From positions 434,001 through 498,000 of the forward strand of contig OZ220484.1 of the NCBI GenBank assembly GCA_965116165.1: a stretch of DNA of 64,000 nt, written 5' to 3'. A model generated the notes under the pieces. It was not told where the DNA came from. It made no database searches and saw only the letters and a list, made by a program, of their open reading frames with translations. The stretch is from Azophilus sp965116165 (GTDB lineage Bacteria; Pseudomonadota; Gammaproteobacteria; Pseudomonadales; Azotimanducaceae). The position numbers were made by a program, and so were the translations under genes. This document shows, piece by piece, positions 9,076-18,095 of this stretch; position 1 is the stretch's first letter, and each line of letters begins with the position of its first letter.

Positions 9076-9154
9076 GTCTCCGATGTATGCCCTTCTTTTC
9101 CCATCGGGCAGCTTCCCAATGGGCGATGACTCCAGATGGTATGGAAGGGGATAG

Positions 9155-9228
9155 TGGAGGCTGAGGTCGGAATCGAACCGGCGTAAACGGAGTTGCAGTC
9201 CGCTGCATGGCCACTCTGCCACTCAGCC
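9155..9228 (-). tRNA. tRNA-Cys (anticodon GCA)
   Basis: On the minus strand the acceptor GGCTGAG pairs with CTCAGCC followed by TCCA. The anticodon stem-loop around GGACTGCAACTCC gives GCA. It lies downstream of pgsA on the same strand, the arrangement common in gammaproteobacteria. Confidence 0.95.
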
Positions 9229-9278
9229 TCAAGGATTTGCGCGTCCCTAGCTCTTGCGGACGGCGCTAACGGTTATTC

Positions 9279-9443
9279 TAGCCCAACCTATTCATGAATA
9301 AACTACTGCGGTCGTCAATAGCGGCGAAATCACCGGGTGTGCTCCCGCCGCGTACTCAACGTGCCGTCAAGCATGTCTGCGCGCTCCTGCTCCGCGCACC
9401 CAGTGCTTTCACTACTCTTGCCGGCCTCGATAGGTCGGGCTAG
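9279..9443 (+). mobile_element. MITE-like element, family R1 copy 1 (right end shortened)
   Basis: About 165 bases beginning with a 22-base end like that of the copy at 53474-53656, and sharing its whole interior (CCGGGTGTGCTCCCGCCGCG and CCCAGTGCTTTCACTACTCT blocks). Relative to the 53.5-kb copy it has lost about 15 bases inside the right terminal repeat. It has no coding capacity. It occupies most of the tRNA-Cys/pgsA gap. Confidence 0.8.
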
Positions 9444-9516
9444 CCGCTTGGGCGACGAATTCGAAGGACTCGCGCCCTTTACAGCACCGACAAAGGTATG
9501 CGGAAGGCATGAGCGC

Positions 9517-10083
9517 TCAGTGCTTGCGCCTCAAATCCAACTCCAGGGTCGGCCAGGCCGCCATAAGGTAGATGCACATGGACCAAAGCGTCATGAGCGC
9601 CGCCACATAGAGCAGTACGTAGCCGGACATCACCCAGTGATCGTGGAGATCCGGCGCATTGGCCAGCAGTATGGTGATGGCAACCATTTGCAATGTCGTC
9701 TTAACCTTGCTGACCCGGGTCACGGCGACCAAGCCCCGCCGGTCCATCTCCGCCATCCACTCGCGCAACGCACTGATGAATATCTCTCGGCTGACAATCA
9801 CGATCCCCGGCAAAGTCAGCCAGAGATTGGCGTGTTGGCCGATGAGCAAAATCAGAGCGGTAACGACGATTAACTTATCGGCCACGGGGTCGAGAAATGT
9901 GCCGAAACGGGTCGTTTGGCCGAGTTTGCGGGCCAGGTACCCATCGAGCCAATCGGTGAAGGCCGCCAGCGCGAACAATACGCCGGCCCAAAGATACAGG
10001 GTTTCCCCGGGTGCAAGATAGACCAATGCAAAAATCGGCACCAGCACGATGCGCAGCAAGGTCAATAGGTTCGGCAGGTTCAT
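9517..10083 (-). CDS. pgsA: CDP-diacylglycerol--glycerol-3-phosphate 3-phosphatidyltransferase
   Basis: 188 residues, full length. Integral inner-membrane enzyme making phosphatidylglycerol phosphate from CDP-diacylglycerol and glycerol 3-phosphate. The CDP-alcohol phosphotransferase signature is complete: DWLDGYLARKLGQTTRFGTF followed by LDPVADK, giving the DGxxAR...G...D...D pattern of metal and substrate ligands. Four to five hydrophobic helices are visible. It lies downstream of uvrC in the same direction, the classical order, but the two are separated by a 358-base repeat-filled gap. Confidence 0.97.
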   Translation of the reverse strand: MNLPNLLTLLRIVLVPIFALVYLAPGETLYLWAGVLFALAAFTDWLDGYLARKLGQTTRFGTFLDPVADKLIVVTALILLIGQHANLWLTLPGIVIVSREIFISALREWMAEMDRRGLVAVTRVSKVKTTLQMVAITILLANAPDLHDHWVMSGYVLLYVAALMTLWSMCIYLMAAWPTLELDLRRKH

Positions 10084-10143
10084 CGGCCTATCTTACGGGT
10101 TTGGTCAATACCCATCGGCAACTTACTGTTTTACCCAGTAATT

Positions 10144-10356
10144 CCCACTAAGGAAGGTCTGAACAAATAAATAGAGAATCATTTATATAATTGTAATTTA
10201 TTGATAATTATATCGATTGGTTGACAGGAGCCGACAGGTGGTAGTTTCCAGCCGTTGGATCCCCAACATATGGTGGTATGTCAACTTACGTATATAAGTC
10301 CCATTTTATTAAACCAGATTCTCAGACTGTAGGATTAATCAGGGGTTCCCTAATGT
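10144..10356. repeat. Composite palindromic repeat in the uvrC-pgsA gap
   Basis: The outer ends (TAAGGAAGGTCTGAACAA at about 10147 and the complement of GGGAACCCCTGATTAATCCT ending at about 10355) match the two ends of the hairpin repeats at 47711-47820 and 47865-47972. Inside lies a second repeat unit, about 10221-10303, running from GTTGACA to TGTCAAC and on to GTATATAAGTCCC, that recurs at 12.5, 44.1 and 48.1 kb. The stretch is A+T rich compared with its surroundings and has no ORF. Confidence 0.65.
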
Positions 10357-10441
10357 TGGGATGCCCGAAAATTGGTGCCCAGCCAACACCCGAATGATCA
10401 ATGTCACTGGGCATTCAAGCCCCAACGGGTGGTCGCGCATA

Positions 10442-12277
10442 TCATTCGGCGTGCAGCGCGCCATACACCGCATCGGCCAATTTGCGGTTAATGCCCGGCA
10501 CCTTGGCAATTTCCTCGGGGCTGGCGCCCTTCAACGCCGACAGCCCGCCGAAGTGGGCGAGCAGCCCCCGCCGCCGCTTCGGACCAACCCCGGCGATGCC
10601 GTCGAGCTCGGAGCGCCGCCGCTGTTTCTGTCGTCGCTGTCGGTGTCCGGCAATCGCAAAGCGGTGGGCTTCGTCGCGAACATGTTGCAGGAGGTGAAAG
10701 GCATCGGACCGAGGCGGAATGACCACTTGCCCCGCAGCCGTGAAAAATCGTTCAAACCCGGATTTGCGGTCCGCGCCCTTGGCAATCGCCAACATCAAAA
10801 CATCTTCTATTTGCAGTTGACCCAACACTTCGAGAGCGCGTCGCAATTGGCCCGGCCCGCCGTCGATGAGGAGAATGCCGGGCAACGCGCCCTCCCCCCG
10901 CTTCAGACGCGTGTAGCGTCGACGCAGCGCCAGTTCCATGGCTCCGTAGTCGTCTCCCGGCGCCACCCCATCGATATTGAATCGGCGATAGTCGGATTTG
11001 AGAGGACCATTGGTGTCAAACACCACGCAGGAGGCCACGGTGCCCTCGCCCATGGTATGGCTAATGTCGAAGCATTCGAGCCGTTCCGGCACATCTTCGA
11101 GTTGTAGCGCTTCCTGCAAACCAACAAAACGCGCATAGATGTTGCGCTTGTCGGCCAAATAGGCGGCGAGGCTAATGACGGCGTTGTCGTTGGCGAGCTT
11201 GAGCCACGCCGCCCGGTGCCCGCGCACGGCGGTCAGCAGAGCCACCTTGCGGCCGCAACGTTCCGATAGGGCATTGGCCAGGATACCCGTATCTACGATA
11301 GCGTCCGAGGCGATTACAGTTTTTGGCGGGTCGCGGTCGCCGCCGGCGAGGTAGTATTGGGAGACGAAAGCCGTCATCAAGTCGGCGCGGTCCAAGCGCA
11401 GCTCGTTGCGCGGAAACCAGGTGCGCTGGCCGAGCATGCGTCCCGCGCGGATATAGAGGGCCTGTACACAGGCCACGCCACCCTCTTCCGCCAGCGCAAA
11501 CACATCCACATCCCCGGACGCGGCATGGACGTATTGCTGTTCCCTAACAAGGCGCAATTGGGCGATTTGGTCGCGGTATTTTGCGGCCTGTTCGAAATCG
11601 AGGTTGGCGGCCGCGGTATCCATGCGCTGTTTCAGGGTTTCGAGCAGGCGGTCACCGCGCCCCTCCAGAAACAACACACCCGAATCCACATCCTGCCGGT
11701 AGGCCTGGGGCGTCACAAAGCCAACACAGGGAGCACTGCACCGTTCTATCTGGTATTGCAGGCAGGGTCGGGTGCGGTTTTTGAAGAAGGAGTCGTCGCA
11801 CTGGCGGATGCGAAAGAGCTTCTGCATGGCGTTGAGACTGTCGCGAACCGCGCTCGCCGAGGGAAACGGGCCGAAATAGCGGCCGGTCTTGCGGCGGGCA
11901 CCGCGGTGAAAGGCGAGGCGTGGAAAGTCGTCGTGGTCGGTCAGATAAATGTACGGATAGGATTTGTCGTCCCGCAAAACCACATTGTAGGGTGGCCGTT
12001 CCTGTTTGATGAGGCTCTGCTCAAGTAGCAACGCCTCGGTTTCGCTATTGGTTACCGTGATTTCGATATCGTGTATTCGGGCGACAAGCGCCATCGTCTT
12101 GCTGGCAAGCCCCGAAGCACGGAAGTAACTGGTCACCCGGGGTTTAAGACTGCGCGCCTTGCCCACGTATAGCGCATGGCCCCGCTCGTCGAGCATGCGG
12201 TACACCCCGGGCTTGCGGGTCAGGTTGGCAAGAAACGCCTCGGAATCGAACGGAACAGTGTCACCGGCGACCTTCAT
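10442..12277 (-). CDS. uvrC: Excinuclease ABC subunit C
   Basis: About 611 residues. UvrC makes the dual incisions on either side of UvrB-bound DNA lesions in nucleotide excision repair. The GIY-YIG nuclease domain is at residues about 10-90 (GVYRMLDERGHALYVGKARS), the UvrB-binding UVR motif around 200-235 (LDFEQAAKYRDQIAQLR), the RNase H-like C-terminal nuclease with CFDISHTMGEGTVASCVVF and LLIDGGPGQL, and tandem HhH motifs at the end (LDGIAGVGPKRRRGLLAHFG). I start at ATG 12277; the ORF extends to 12361 but that extension looks non-coding. It follows the gacA-like gene, a conserved pairing. Confidence 0.96.
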   Translation of the reverse strand: MKVAGDTVPFDSEAFLANLTRKPGVYRMLDERGHALYVGKARSLKPRVTSYFRASGLASKTMALVARIHDIEITVTNSETEALLLEQSLIKQERPPYNVVLRDDKSYPYIYLTDHDDFPRLAFHRGARRKTGRYFGPFPSASAVRDSLNAMQKLFRIRQCDDSFFKNRTRPCLQYQIERCSAPCVGFVTPQAYRQDVDSGVLFLEGRGDRLLETLKQRMDTAAANLDFEQAAKYRDQIAQLRLVREQQYVHAASGDVDVFALAEEGGVACVQALYIRAGRMLGQRTWFPRNELRLDRADLMTAFVSQYYLAGGDRDPPKTVIASDAIVDTGILANALSERCGRKVALLTAVRGHRAAWLKLANDNAVISLAAYLADKRNIYARFVGLQEALQLEDVPERLECFDISHTMGEGTVASCVVFDTNGPLKSDYRRFNIDGVAPGDDYGAMELALRRRYTRLKRGEGALPGILLIDGGPGQLRRALEVLGQLQIEDVLMLAIAKGADRKSGFERFFTAAGQVVIPPRSDAFHLLQHVRDEAHRFAIAGHRQRRQKQRRRSELDGIAGVGPKRRRGLLAHFGGLSALKGASPEEIAKVPGINRKLADAVYGALHAE

Positions 12278-12367
12278 GGCGGCACTATAACGCGTATTCT
12301 GGAAAATCCCCCCGCTGTCACCCTCCAGGGACGACAATGTCAGCCGGGGATGCACGATCATTCGTAC

Positions 12368-12536
12368 CCAAGGAACCTCTGCTCAATTCCATAGGGCCGG
12401 CACCGTAGAACATCCGCGAGCGTTAACCGTGGGAGCGCACAGCCGAAATACCAACAAGAGCGCTCAGGCAGTAGTTTCCAGCGGCTAAAGCCCCAACATA
12501 TAGCGGCATGTCAACTTGTTCGGGCCTTCCCTAAAC
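12368..12536. repeat. Composite palindromic repeat in the gacA-uvrC gap
   Basis: Ends resemble those of the 10.1-kb copy (AAGGAACCTCTG at 12370 and GGGCCTTCCCTAA near 12521-12533). The internal unit AGTAGTTTCCAGCGGCTAAAG...CAACATATAGCGGCATGTCAAC (12470-12516) matches the core units at 10.2, 44.1 and 48.1 kb. The right end overlaps the last codons of the response-regulator gene. Confidence 0.6.
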
Positions 12537-13200
12537 TATGTTCGCCGACCCCCATCATTGATGGGTCGATCTGTGTCATGCCGTGACGCACGGCGAACAA
12601 AGCCAGTTCCACATCGCTCGACACGCCGAGCTTCTCGAAGATGCGGTATCGGTAGCTATTGACCGTTTTCGGCGATAAATGCAAGTCGGCCGAGATTTCA
12701 CTGACCTTCCGACAGTTGATCACCATCAGCATGATTTGCATTTCGCGCCCGGATAGTAGATCGAAAGGCGAGTTGGAGTCGGAATCGAACGCCAGTTCCG
12801 CAATCTGTTGCGCCACCTCGGCGCACAGATACCTTTTGCCCAGATAAACCTTGCGTATCGCCGTGTGCAGCTCGTCCGGAGCGACCCCCTTGGTGAGGTA
12901 GCCGACGGCACCGGCTTTGAGTGCCTGAATTGGAAACGGACTGGATGTGCAGGCGGTTAACGCGATGATCTTGATGTGAGCGTCAATCCTACGAATGCGC
13001 ATAATGGCTTCCAATCCACCGATTCCCGCCATCATGATGTCCATGAGTACAATATGCGGCCTGATTTCACGGGCCAGGTTGACACCGTCCTCTGCGTTGT
13101 CCGCCTCGCCGACGACCTTGAAACCCTTTCTCTCCGGCAACATTTTTGTCACACCCAAGCGAAACAGCCGATGGTCGTCAACTAAAAGGATGTTGATCAT
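12511..13200 (-). CDS. GacA/UvrY-type response regulator (LuxR family)
   Basis: About 229 residues. N-terminal receiver domain with acidic pocket DD at residues 8-9, phospho-acceptor Asp54 in IVLMDIMM, and a conserved T and K (IIALTA, GYLTKG). A LuxR-type HTH follows at about 150-205 (LLSGREMQIMLMVINCRKVS, then LSPKTVNSYRYRIFEKLGV). In gammaproteobacteria GacA/UvrY activates small RNAs that sequester CsrA/RsmA. ATG 13200 has GGAG upstream; the longer ORF to 13263 is unlikely. It is followed by uvrC, as in E. coli. The last 8-10 residues (SLGKARTS) come from the end of a dispersed repeat. The partner kinase is not in the window. Confidence 0.9.
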   Translation of the reverse strand: MINILLVDDHRLFRLGVTKMLPERKGFKVVGEADNAEDGVNLAREIRPHIVLMDIMMAGIGGLEAIMRIRRIDAHIKIIALTACTSSPFPIQALKAGAVGYLTKGVAPDELHTAIRKVYLGKRYLCAEVAQQIAELAFDSDSNSPFDLLSGREMQIMLMVINCRKVSEISADLHLSPKTVNSYRYRIFEKLGVSSDVELALFAVRHGMTQIDPSMMGVGEHSLGKARTS

Positions 13201-13438
13201 TGCTACTCCAATCCCTGATACCTTCCTGTTACATCGAACCTTAACAGTGAGCGTCCATCGCACAATGCACCAAAGTCAATTTCCGTGGCAAATAACTGAC
13301 AACGCTGCTTTTCAATATGGTTATGATTTTACGAAATGATGGCAATCGGCCCGACTTTTCTGCATTCTAAGCTCCCGGGCTGAGCTTGCGGCCCGACAAT
13401 CCTGTATCCAGCAACCAAAATTGACCGATATTTCAACC

Positions 13439-14257
13439 ATGCGTTTTGTTACCTTCAATGCCAACGGTATTCGCGCCCGCCTGCACCAGGTGGAAGCCAT
13501 TGTCCAGGCCCATAAACCGGATGTCATCGCCCTCCAGGAAACCAAGGTGGAAGACGGCCTGTTCCCCATCGAGGCGGTTCGGGCCATGGGCTATCCGCAT
13601 ACGCTCATCCACGGACAAAAAGGCCACTATGGGGTAGCCCTGCTGTCGAAACACGAACCCTCGGATGTGCAATGCGGTTTTCCCTGGCGCGAAGCCGACC
13701 AGCAACGCCGATTCATCACCGCCCGGTATCGGATTGGTGGGCACCACATACGGGTTGTCAACGGCTACTTCCCGCAAGGTGAAAACCGGAAGCACCCGGT
13801 CAAGTTTCCGGCCAAGGCGATGTACTATGCGGATCTACTGCGTTTTCTGCGAGAGCGTTGTGACCCGGATGAGCCGCTGGTGCTGAGTGGCGACATGAAT
13901 GTGGCGCCGGAGGACGAGGACATCGGCATCGGCGAGGACAACCGCAAACGCTGGCTAAGGGAGGGTAAGACCTGTTTTCTGCCCGAAGAACGGGAGTGGC
14001 TGGAAGCGGTGATGGCTTGGGGCTTCAAGGACGTATACGCATCCCGGGTCGAGGATGACGAGCGGCTTTATAGCTGGTTCGACTACCGGTCCCGCGGTTT
14101 CGAGCGCGACCCGAAACGTGGTTTGCGCATCGACCTGATTCTGGCCACACCGATACTTTCCAACCGTGTCGAAGCTTGCGGCATCGACTACGACATTCGC
14201 GGTACGGTCAAGCCCTCGGACCACTGTCCGGTCTGGTGCCATTTTGGCGGTGAATAG
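13439..14257 (+). CDS. xthA: Exodeoxyribonuclease III
   Basis: About 272 residues. AP endonuclease and 3'-5' exonuclease of base excision repair. Endonuclease/exonuclease/phosphatase fold with MRFVTFNANGIRAR at the start, the metal-binding glutamate in ALQETKVED, GHYGVALLSK, the catalytic LSGDMNVAPEDEDIG, and the terminal SDHCPVW. I start at ATG 13439, which aligns with the E. coli N-terminus; ATG 13421 would add six residues. No clear ribosome site is visible. It is monocistronic and convergent with pyrF. Confidence 0.95.
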   Translation: MRFVTFNANGIRARLHQVEAIVQAHKPDVIALQETKVEDGLFPIEAVRAMGYPHTLIHGQKGHYGVALLSKHEPSDVQCGFPWREADQQRRFITARYRIGGHHIRVVNGYFPQGENRKHPVKFPAKAMYYADLLRFLRERCDPDEPLVLSGDMNVAPEDEDIGIGEDNRKRWLREGKTCFLPEEREWLEAVMAWGFKDVYASRVEDDERLYSWFDYRSRGFERDPKRGLRIDLILATPILSNRVEACGIDYDIRGTVKPSDHCPVWCHFGGE

Positions 14258-14332
14258 TGCTCCATCCAACTGATCATGCGGGTGGCGGCGGGAGCGCCCC
14301 GGACCACATTGCGCCGGCTTGAAGCCGGTTGC

Positions 14333-15196
14333 CTACGACCGCGCGGCCGGACGACATTCACGGGATAGGGCCGATAGGCTAGTGCGCAGACCCGCCGCCG
14401 CCCGTTGCGCCGCCTCGGCGAAATCTTCGCGGCCCGCATAGAGAATCGAGCGGGATGCGTTGACGACCAAGCCCCGACCGCGGGCATCCAACCCGGCGTT
14501 GAGCGCCGCGCGCGGGTCGCCACCCTGGGCGCCAATGCCCGGCACGAGCAGCGGCACCGATTCCGCAACCGCGCGGATGCGGGCCAAATCGTCCGGATAG
14601 GTTGCGCCGACCACCAGCATCAAATTGCCTCGTTCATTCCACCGCACCACAGAGCGGGCCACGCGCAGGTAGGCCGGGTCGTCCGCCGGATGGCACTGGA
14701 GCCACCCGGCGCTTGGGTTGCTGGTTCGGCAAAGAACCGCGACACCCCGGCCCTGATGGGTTAGGAAGGGTTGCAGGGACTCCGGACCCAGGTATGGATT
14801 GACGGTGACGACATCGGCGTCATAGCGCTCGAAAGCTTCCCTTGCGTACAGTTCGGCCGTGGAGCCGATGTCGCCACGCTTGGCATCAAGGATGACGAGA
14901 ACATCCGGATGCCGGGCGTGAATGTAGGCAATGACTTCGGCCAATTGATCCTCCGCCCCCCGTGCCGCGAAATGGGCGATCTGGGGTTTGAAGGCGCAGA
15001 CTTCATCCGCGGTGGCATCCACGATGGCGCAGCAAAAATCCCGCAACCCCTCGGCATTGTGCCGAAACTTTCTGGGCAGACGATCCGCAATGGGGTCAAG
15101 ACCCACGCACAGAAGGGAATTTTTTGATCGCCAAGCGGCTTCGATTCGCTGCTGAATGGATCGAGCGACGACAGCGGCCTCAGTTCGTCCGGGCAA
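14333..15196 (-). CDS. pyrF: Orotidine 5'-phosphate decarboxylase (long, group 2 type)
   Basis: Last step of UMP synthesis, decarboxylating OMP. Recognised by LLCVGLDP near the start, CAFKPQIAHF, the catalytic LDAKRGDIGSTA, VNPYLGPESLQPF and LVPGIGAQGGDP near the end. This belongs to the longer subgroup (about 270-280 residues). No ATG or GTG lies near the expected N-terminus; the best candidate I see is TTG 15196, overlapping the stop of the upstream TPR gene by 17 bases, so the start is uncertain. It is the last gene after the TonB operon and may be co-transcribed with it. Confidence 0.88.
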   Translation of the reverse strand: MPGRTEAAVVARSIQQRIEAAWRSKNSLLCVGLDPIADRLPRKFRHNAEGLRDFCCAIVDATADEVCAFKPQIAHFAARGAEDQLAEVIAYIHARHPDVLVILDAKRGDIGSTAELYAREAFERYDADVVTVNPYLGPESLQPFLTHQGRGVAVLCRTSNPSAGWLQCHPADDPAYLRVARSVVRWNERGNLMLVVGATYPDDLARIRAVAESVPLLVPGIGAQGGDPRAALNAGLDARGRGLVVNASRSILYAGREDFAEAAQRAAAGLRTSLSALSRECRPAARS

Positions 15197-16517
15197 GTTC
15201 GCGGCGCCGGTTGGCCTCGCGGTCAATATAGGTGATCCACTGTTGGCAGACGCGCTGATTGCCCTGATCCTTATTCCGTCTGGATTCGTTGCGGCAGGAG
15301 ACGAAGGACTCGCGCGCCTTGTCCAGCCCATCCCGATTGTACTCGCACATGCCGCGAACGATGTAAACACTCTGCGATTTGCGCAAGCCGCCCTTGTTCA
15401 GGGCATTGGTGGCGGCCGTCACGCAGGCATCGAAGTTGTCATCCTCCATATAGAGCTGGGCCAGGTTCTCGTAGATGCGGCCCTCGTCGGAAATCCTGCC
15501 CGCCTGCTCGAACACGGGAATCGCCTTGTCGACTTCCTGCGCCAATTGGTAGGCCTGGCCCAGGCTACGCAAATTCGTATCCGTCCGCTCCACCAGCCCC
15601 TCATCGAAGGCTTTTTGCAGCACATTGGCCGCGCGGATGGGAACCTCCTCCTGCATCAACAGTCCGGCGAGCGTCAATTGATCGGACTGCATGGACAGGT
15701 AGCCCGCCACATAGGCCGCCATCATGGTATAAACCTGCTCCTTCTCCATCCCCTGCTGACCCTGAATGCCGGCCAGGCTGATCCAATAGGCGCGCTTGGG
15801 GAAATCTCGAACCAGAATTTCAAGCACCTCGAGAACCTTGGGCCACTGCTCCTGCTCCGAATAGAGAAAGCTGAGCAGCGCCCACCAATTCTCCTTGATG
15901 TCGGTGCCCCGCTCCCGGGCGACGGCGATGCCGGTTTCAATCTGGGTGGCCGCGTTGGGGTAGTCCTCCATCTGGTAATAGACCTGACCCATGAAGATAT
16001 GCGGGTCGGGACCGGGGTTGCTGGCCTTGGAGAGCCAAATCCGCATGTAGCGCAGTGCCTCGCTGTAGCGCTCGTAGACGAAGTTCAGTTGCGCGAGCGT
16101 GTAGAGGGTGGTGGTTTCGAGGCCTTCGGGGATGTCCTCGCCCTGCTTGATGACAACTTCGTAATGGCTGATTGCGCGCCCGTAGTCCTCCTTGGAAAAA
16201 TAAACGAAGCCGAGCATGTTGTGGATTGAGCCAATCTCATTGCCGTTGTAGCGCCGGCTGCGGTCGAGCATACCGGTGAGCACAGCAATGGCGCCGTCGA
16301 GATCCTTGGCGTCGATCAACTCCTGGGCCTCGGCCAGCTTTTTGAATGTCGCCTCGCTCATGGAGGGTACCTGACGTGTCCTGCCGGTCCGTTCGCTCCG
16401 CTCGCTTCCTTCCTGGGCCCAGGCCGTGGCCATGCCGACCGGCCCAATCCCAAGGCCCGTGGCGAGCACCAAAACCACCCCAAATAATCCGCCGAATCGC
16501 ATGAGAACGCCCATCAT
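15180..16517 (-). CDS. TPR protein of the TonB2-type system
   Basis: 445 residues. The N-terminus is a signal peptide (hydrophobic run ending TAWAQ). Most of the rest is tetratricopeptide-like helices, for example LGFVYFSKEDYGRAISHYEV and IYENLAQLYMEDDNFDACV. A highly basic C-terminus (DREANRRRELARTN) follows. Proteins of this kind are the final gene of ttpC-exbB-exbD-tonB operons, where the periplasmic TPR partner is thought to assist TonB function. It starts three bases after the tonB stop. Periplasmic location is inferred from the signal peptide. Confidence 0.88.
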   Translation of the reverse strand: MMGVLMRFGGLFGVVLVLATGLGIGPVGMATAWAQEGSERSERTGRTRQVPSMSEATFKKLAEAQELIDAKDLDGAIAVLTGMLDRSRRYNGNEIGSIHNMLGFVYFSKEDYGRAISHYEVVIKQGEDIPEGLETTTLYTLAQLNFVYERYSEALRYMRIWLSKASNPGPDPHIFMGQVYYQMEDYPNAATQIETGIAVARERGTDIKENWWALLSFLYSEQEQWPKVLEVLEILVRDFPKRAYWISLAGIQGQQGMEKEQVYTMMAAYVAGYLSMQSDQLTLAGLLMQEEVPIRAANVLQKAFDEGLVERTDTNLRSLGQAYQLAQEVDKAIPVFEQAGRISDEGRIYENLAQLYMEDDNFDACVTAATNALNKGGLRKSQSVYIVRGMCEYNRDGLDKARESFVSCRNESRRNKDQGNQRVCQQWITYIDREANRRRELARTN

Positions 16518-16519
16518 CG

Positions 16520-17134
16520 CTATCCGTCCTGCAACTCAAAAGTGATAAGGTTGCGCACACCGCCCACATCGATCGGCTCGCCGTTAACCACTTTCGGCTT
16601 GTACTTGAACTTAAGCGCCGCACCGATGGCCGCACGATCAAAAATACCCGGTGGCTTGGACTCAATCACCACCGGGTCGCGTACCGCGCCGGTTTTGGTG
16701 ACAACGAACTCCAAGAGCACATAGCCTTCGATGCCGCGGGTTTGCGCACGTCGCGGATAAACCGGAGCGACCTTGACGATAGGCAGGTATTCACCGTCGG
16801 AACTGAACCCCCCGGTACCGCCGACATTGAGATCCAACTGCACATCAACGGCGCCAATCTCGACGCCTTGGGAGATATTACTGGAATCGAATTGGGGCTT
16901 CGGCATATCCGGGGGCGGTTCATCCGGCTCCGGCGGCGGCTTGGGCTTGCGCCGCTTTACCTGGACGGCGATGTCCTCCTCGACCCGGATGAAATCGACA
17001 ATCTTTCCTTGGATGGAATCGTCGAACGGGCTCTTGTCGCTCTTGATGAGCGCCTGCATCAAGAGGAACAGCAGGAAGGTGGCCACCGCTCCGAGCCCCA
17101 CCCCAAAAGCAATTCGCACCAGCATGCTATGCAT
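16520..17134 (-). CDS. tonB: TonB-family energy transducer
   Basis: 204 residues. One N-terminal membrane anchor (residues about 5-28), a short proline-rich periplasmic linker (KPKPPPEPDEPPPDMPKPQF) and the C-terminal TonB domain (VYPRRAQTRGIEGYVLLEFV and FKYKPKVVNGEP). It carries proton-motive energy from ExbB/ExbD to outer-membrane TonB-dependent receptors. The linker is short, as in the TonB2 group. Its start overlaps the exbD stop by eight bases, indicating translational coupling. No receptor gene is in the window. Confidence 0.93.
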   Translation of the reverse strand: MHSMLVRIAFGVGLGAVATFLLFLLMQALIKSDKSPFDDSIQGKIVDFIRVEEDIAVQVKRRKPKPPPEPDEPPPDMPKPQFDSSNISQGVEIGAVDVQLDLNVGGTGGFSSDGEYLPIVKVAPVYPRRAQTRGIEGYVLLEFVVTKTGAVRDPVVIESKPPGIFDRAAIGAALKFKYKPKVVNGEPIDVGGVRNLITFELQDG

Positions 17135-17537
17135 CCTCAGTCGAAACGGCCACCTCGCTCAAACCCGCTCCCCGTGCCGCCGTTAAAACCGCCTTCAATA
17201 ATTCGTATCGAGCCCCCCTGTCCGCCTGTATCACCAAGCCTCCTTTCGGGTTTTCCGCGTGCAGGCGCTCAATGTGCGCCCGAACGGCACCGGGCTCCAC
17301 CCGGCGTTTGTCGATCCAGATCTCGCCGTTCTCGCCGATGGCAACCAGCACGCTCACGGTGGGCTTTTGGTTGGCGGATGCCGCCTCCGGCCGCAACACT
17401 TCTATACCCGCCTGCTTGATAAATGAAGCTGTCACGATGAAGAAGATCAGCATGATAAACACCACATCAAGCATGGGGGTGAGGTTAATGTCCGACTCAT
17501 CGTCGGTGCGCGAGAATCGACTTCCTTTTCGAGCCAT
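17127..17537 (-). CDS. exbD: ExbD/TolR biopolymer transport protein
   Basis: 136 residues. An N-terminal membrane helix preceded by INLTPMLDVVFIMLIFFIV contains the proton-path aspartate (in TPMLDVVF) that is essential in this family, followed by a periplasmic domain. It partners with ExbB to form the stator that energises TonB. It is 30 bases after exbB and overlaps tonB. Confidence 0.95.
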   Translation of the reverse strand: MARKGSRFSRTDDESDINLTPMLDVVFIMLIFFIVTASFIKQAGIEVLRPEAASANQKPTVSVLVAIGENGEIWIDKRRVEPGAVRAHIERLHAENPKGGLVIQADRGARYELLKAVLTAARGAGLSEVAVSTEDA

Positions 17538-17567
17538 GTTTACCCTGTCCGCCCTATGTCCGCTATC

Positions 17568-18086
17568 TCAGTGATCGGTGGTTAGCTGTCTTTCAAACAA
17601 TTCGACCTCGAAATCCACCTTCCTTTTCACCAGTGTACTTCCCAAAAGTCCGGACAACGAGGCAATCATGCCGCACATGGTGGGAATCGTCGCCATCGAT
17701 ACGCCCGCCGCCATGGAGCGGGCATTGCCCCCCTGCGACGCCATGGCGTCGAAAACGGAGATCATGCCCGTTACGGTGCCCAATAGGCCCAACAGCGGAC
17801 AAAGCGTCACACAGGTTTGAATGAGTGGCAGACTGCCGGTAATGGTGTCGGATGTCTCGGATATCATCCAGTCGCGGATCTGGTGGGCGCTCCAGGAACG
17901 CCGCTCGGGCCGATTTTCCCAAGCGTCGGCGGCACTGCGAACAACCCGCTTGTGCTCCGTGTTGAAGTACCAAAGCCGTTCGAAGATGAGTGTCCACATC
18001 AGAAAAGTAAGGGCGGCAATCAGGAAAAGTACGTTGCCGCCCTGCTCCATGAACTGGACGATGGCAAGATAGGCGTCACCCAACAT
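17568..18086 (-). CDS. exbB: ExbB/MotA/TolQ-type proton channel protein
   Basis: 172 residues, compact like the ExbB2 proteins of TonB2 operons. Three hydrophobic helices, with the conserved LLGLLGTVTGMISVFDAMA segment and a downstream helix AGVSMATIPTMCGMIASLSG that line the channel. It lies 9 bases after the larger MotA/TolQ paralogue (ttpC) and 30 bases before exbD in one operon. Confidence 0.94.
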   Translation of the reverse strand: MLGDAYLAIVQFMEQGGNVLFLIAALTFLMWTLIFERLWYFNTEHKRVVRSAADAWENRPERRSWSAHQIRDWMISETSDTITGSLPLIQTCVTLCPLLGLLGTVTGMISVFDAMASQGGNARSMAAGVSMATIPTMCGMIASLSGLLGSTLVKRKVDFEVELFERQLTTDH

Positions 18087-18095
18087 GGCGTGAAC

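Noticed and set aside
8870..9232. ORFs overlapping the tRNA-Leu and tRNA-Cys genes
   Set aside because: They are translations of tRNA genes.
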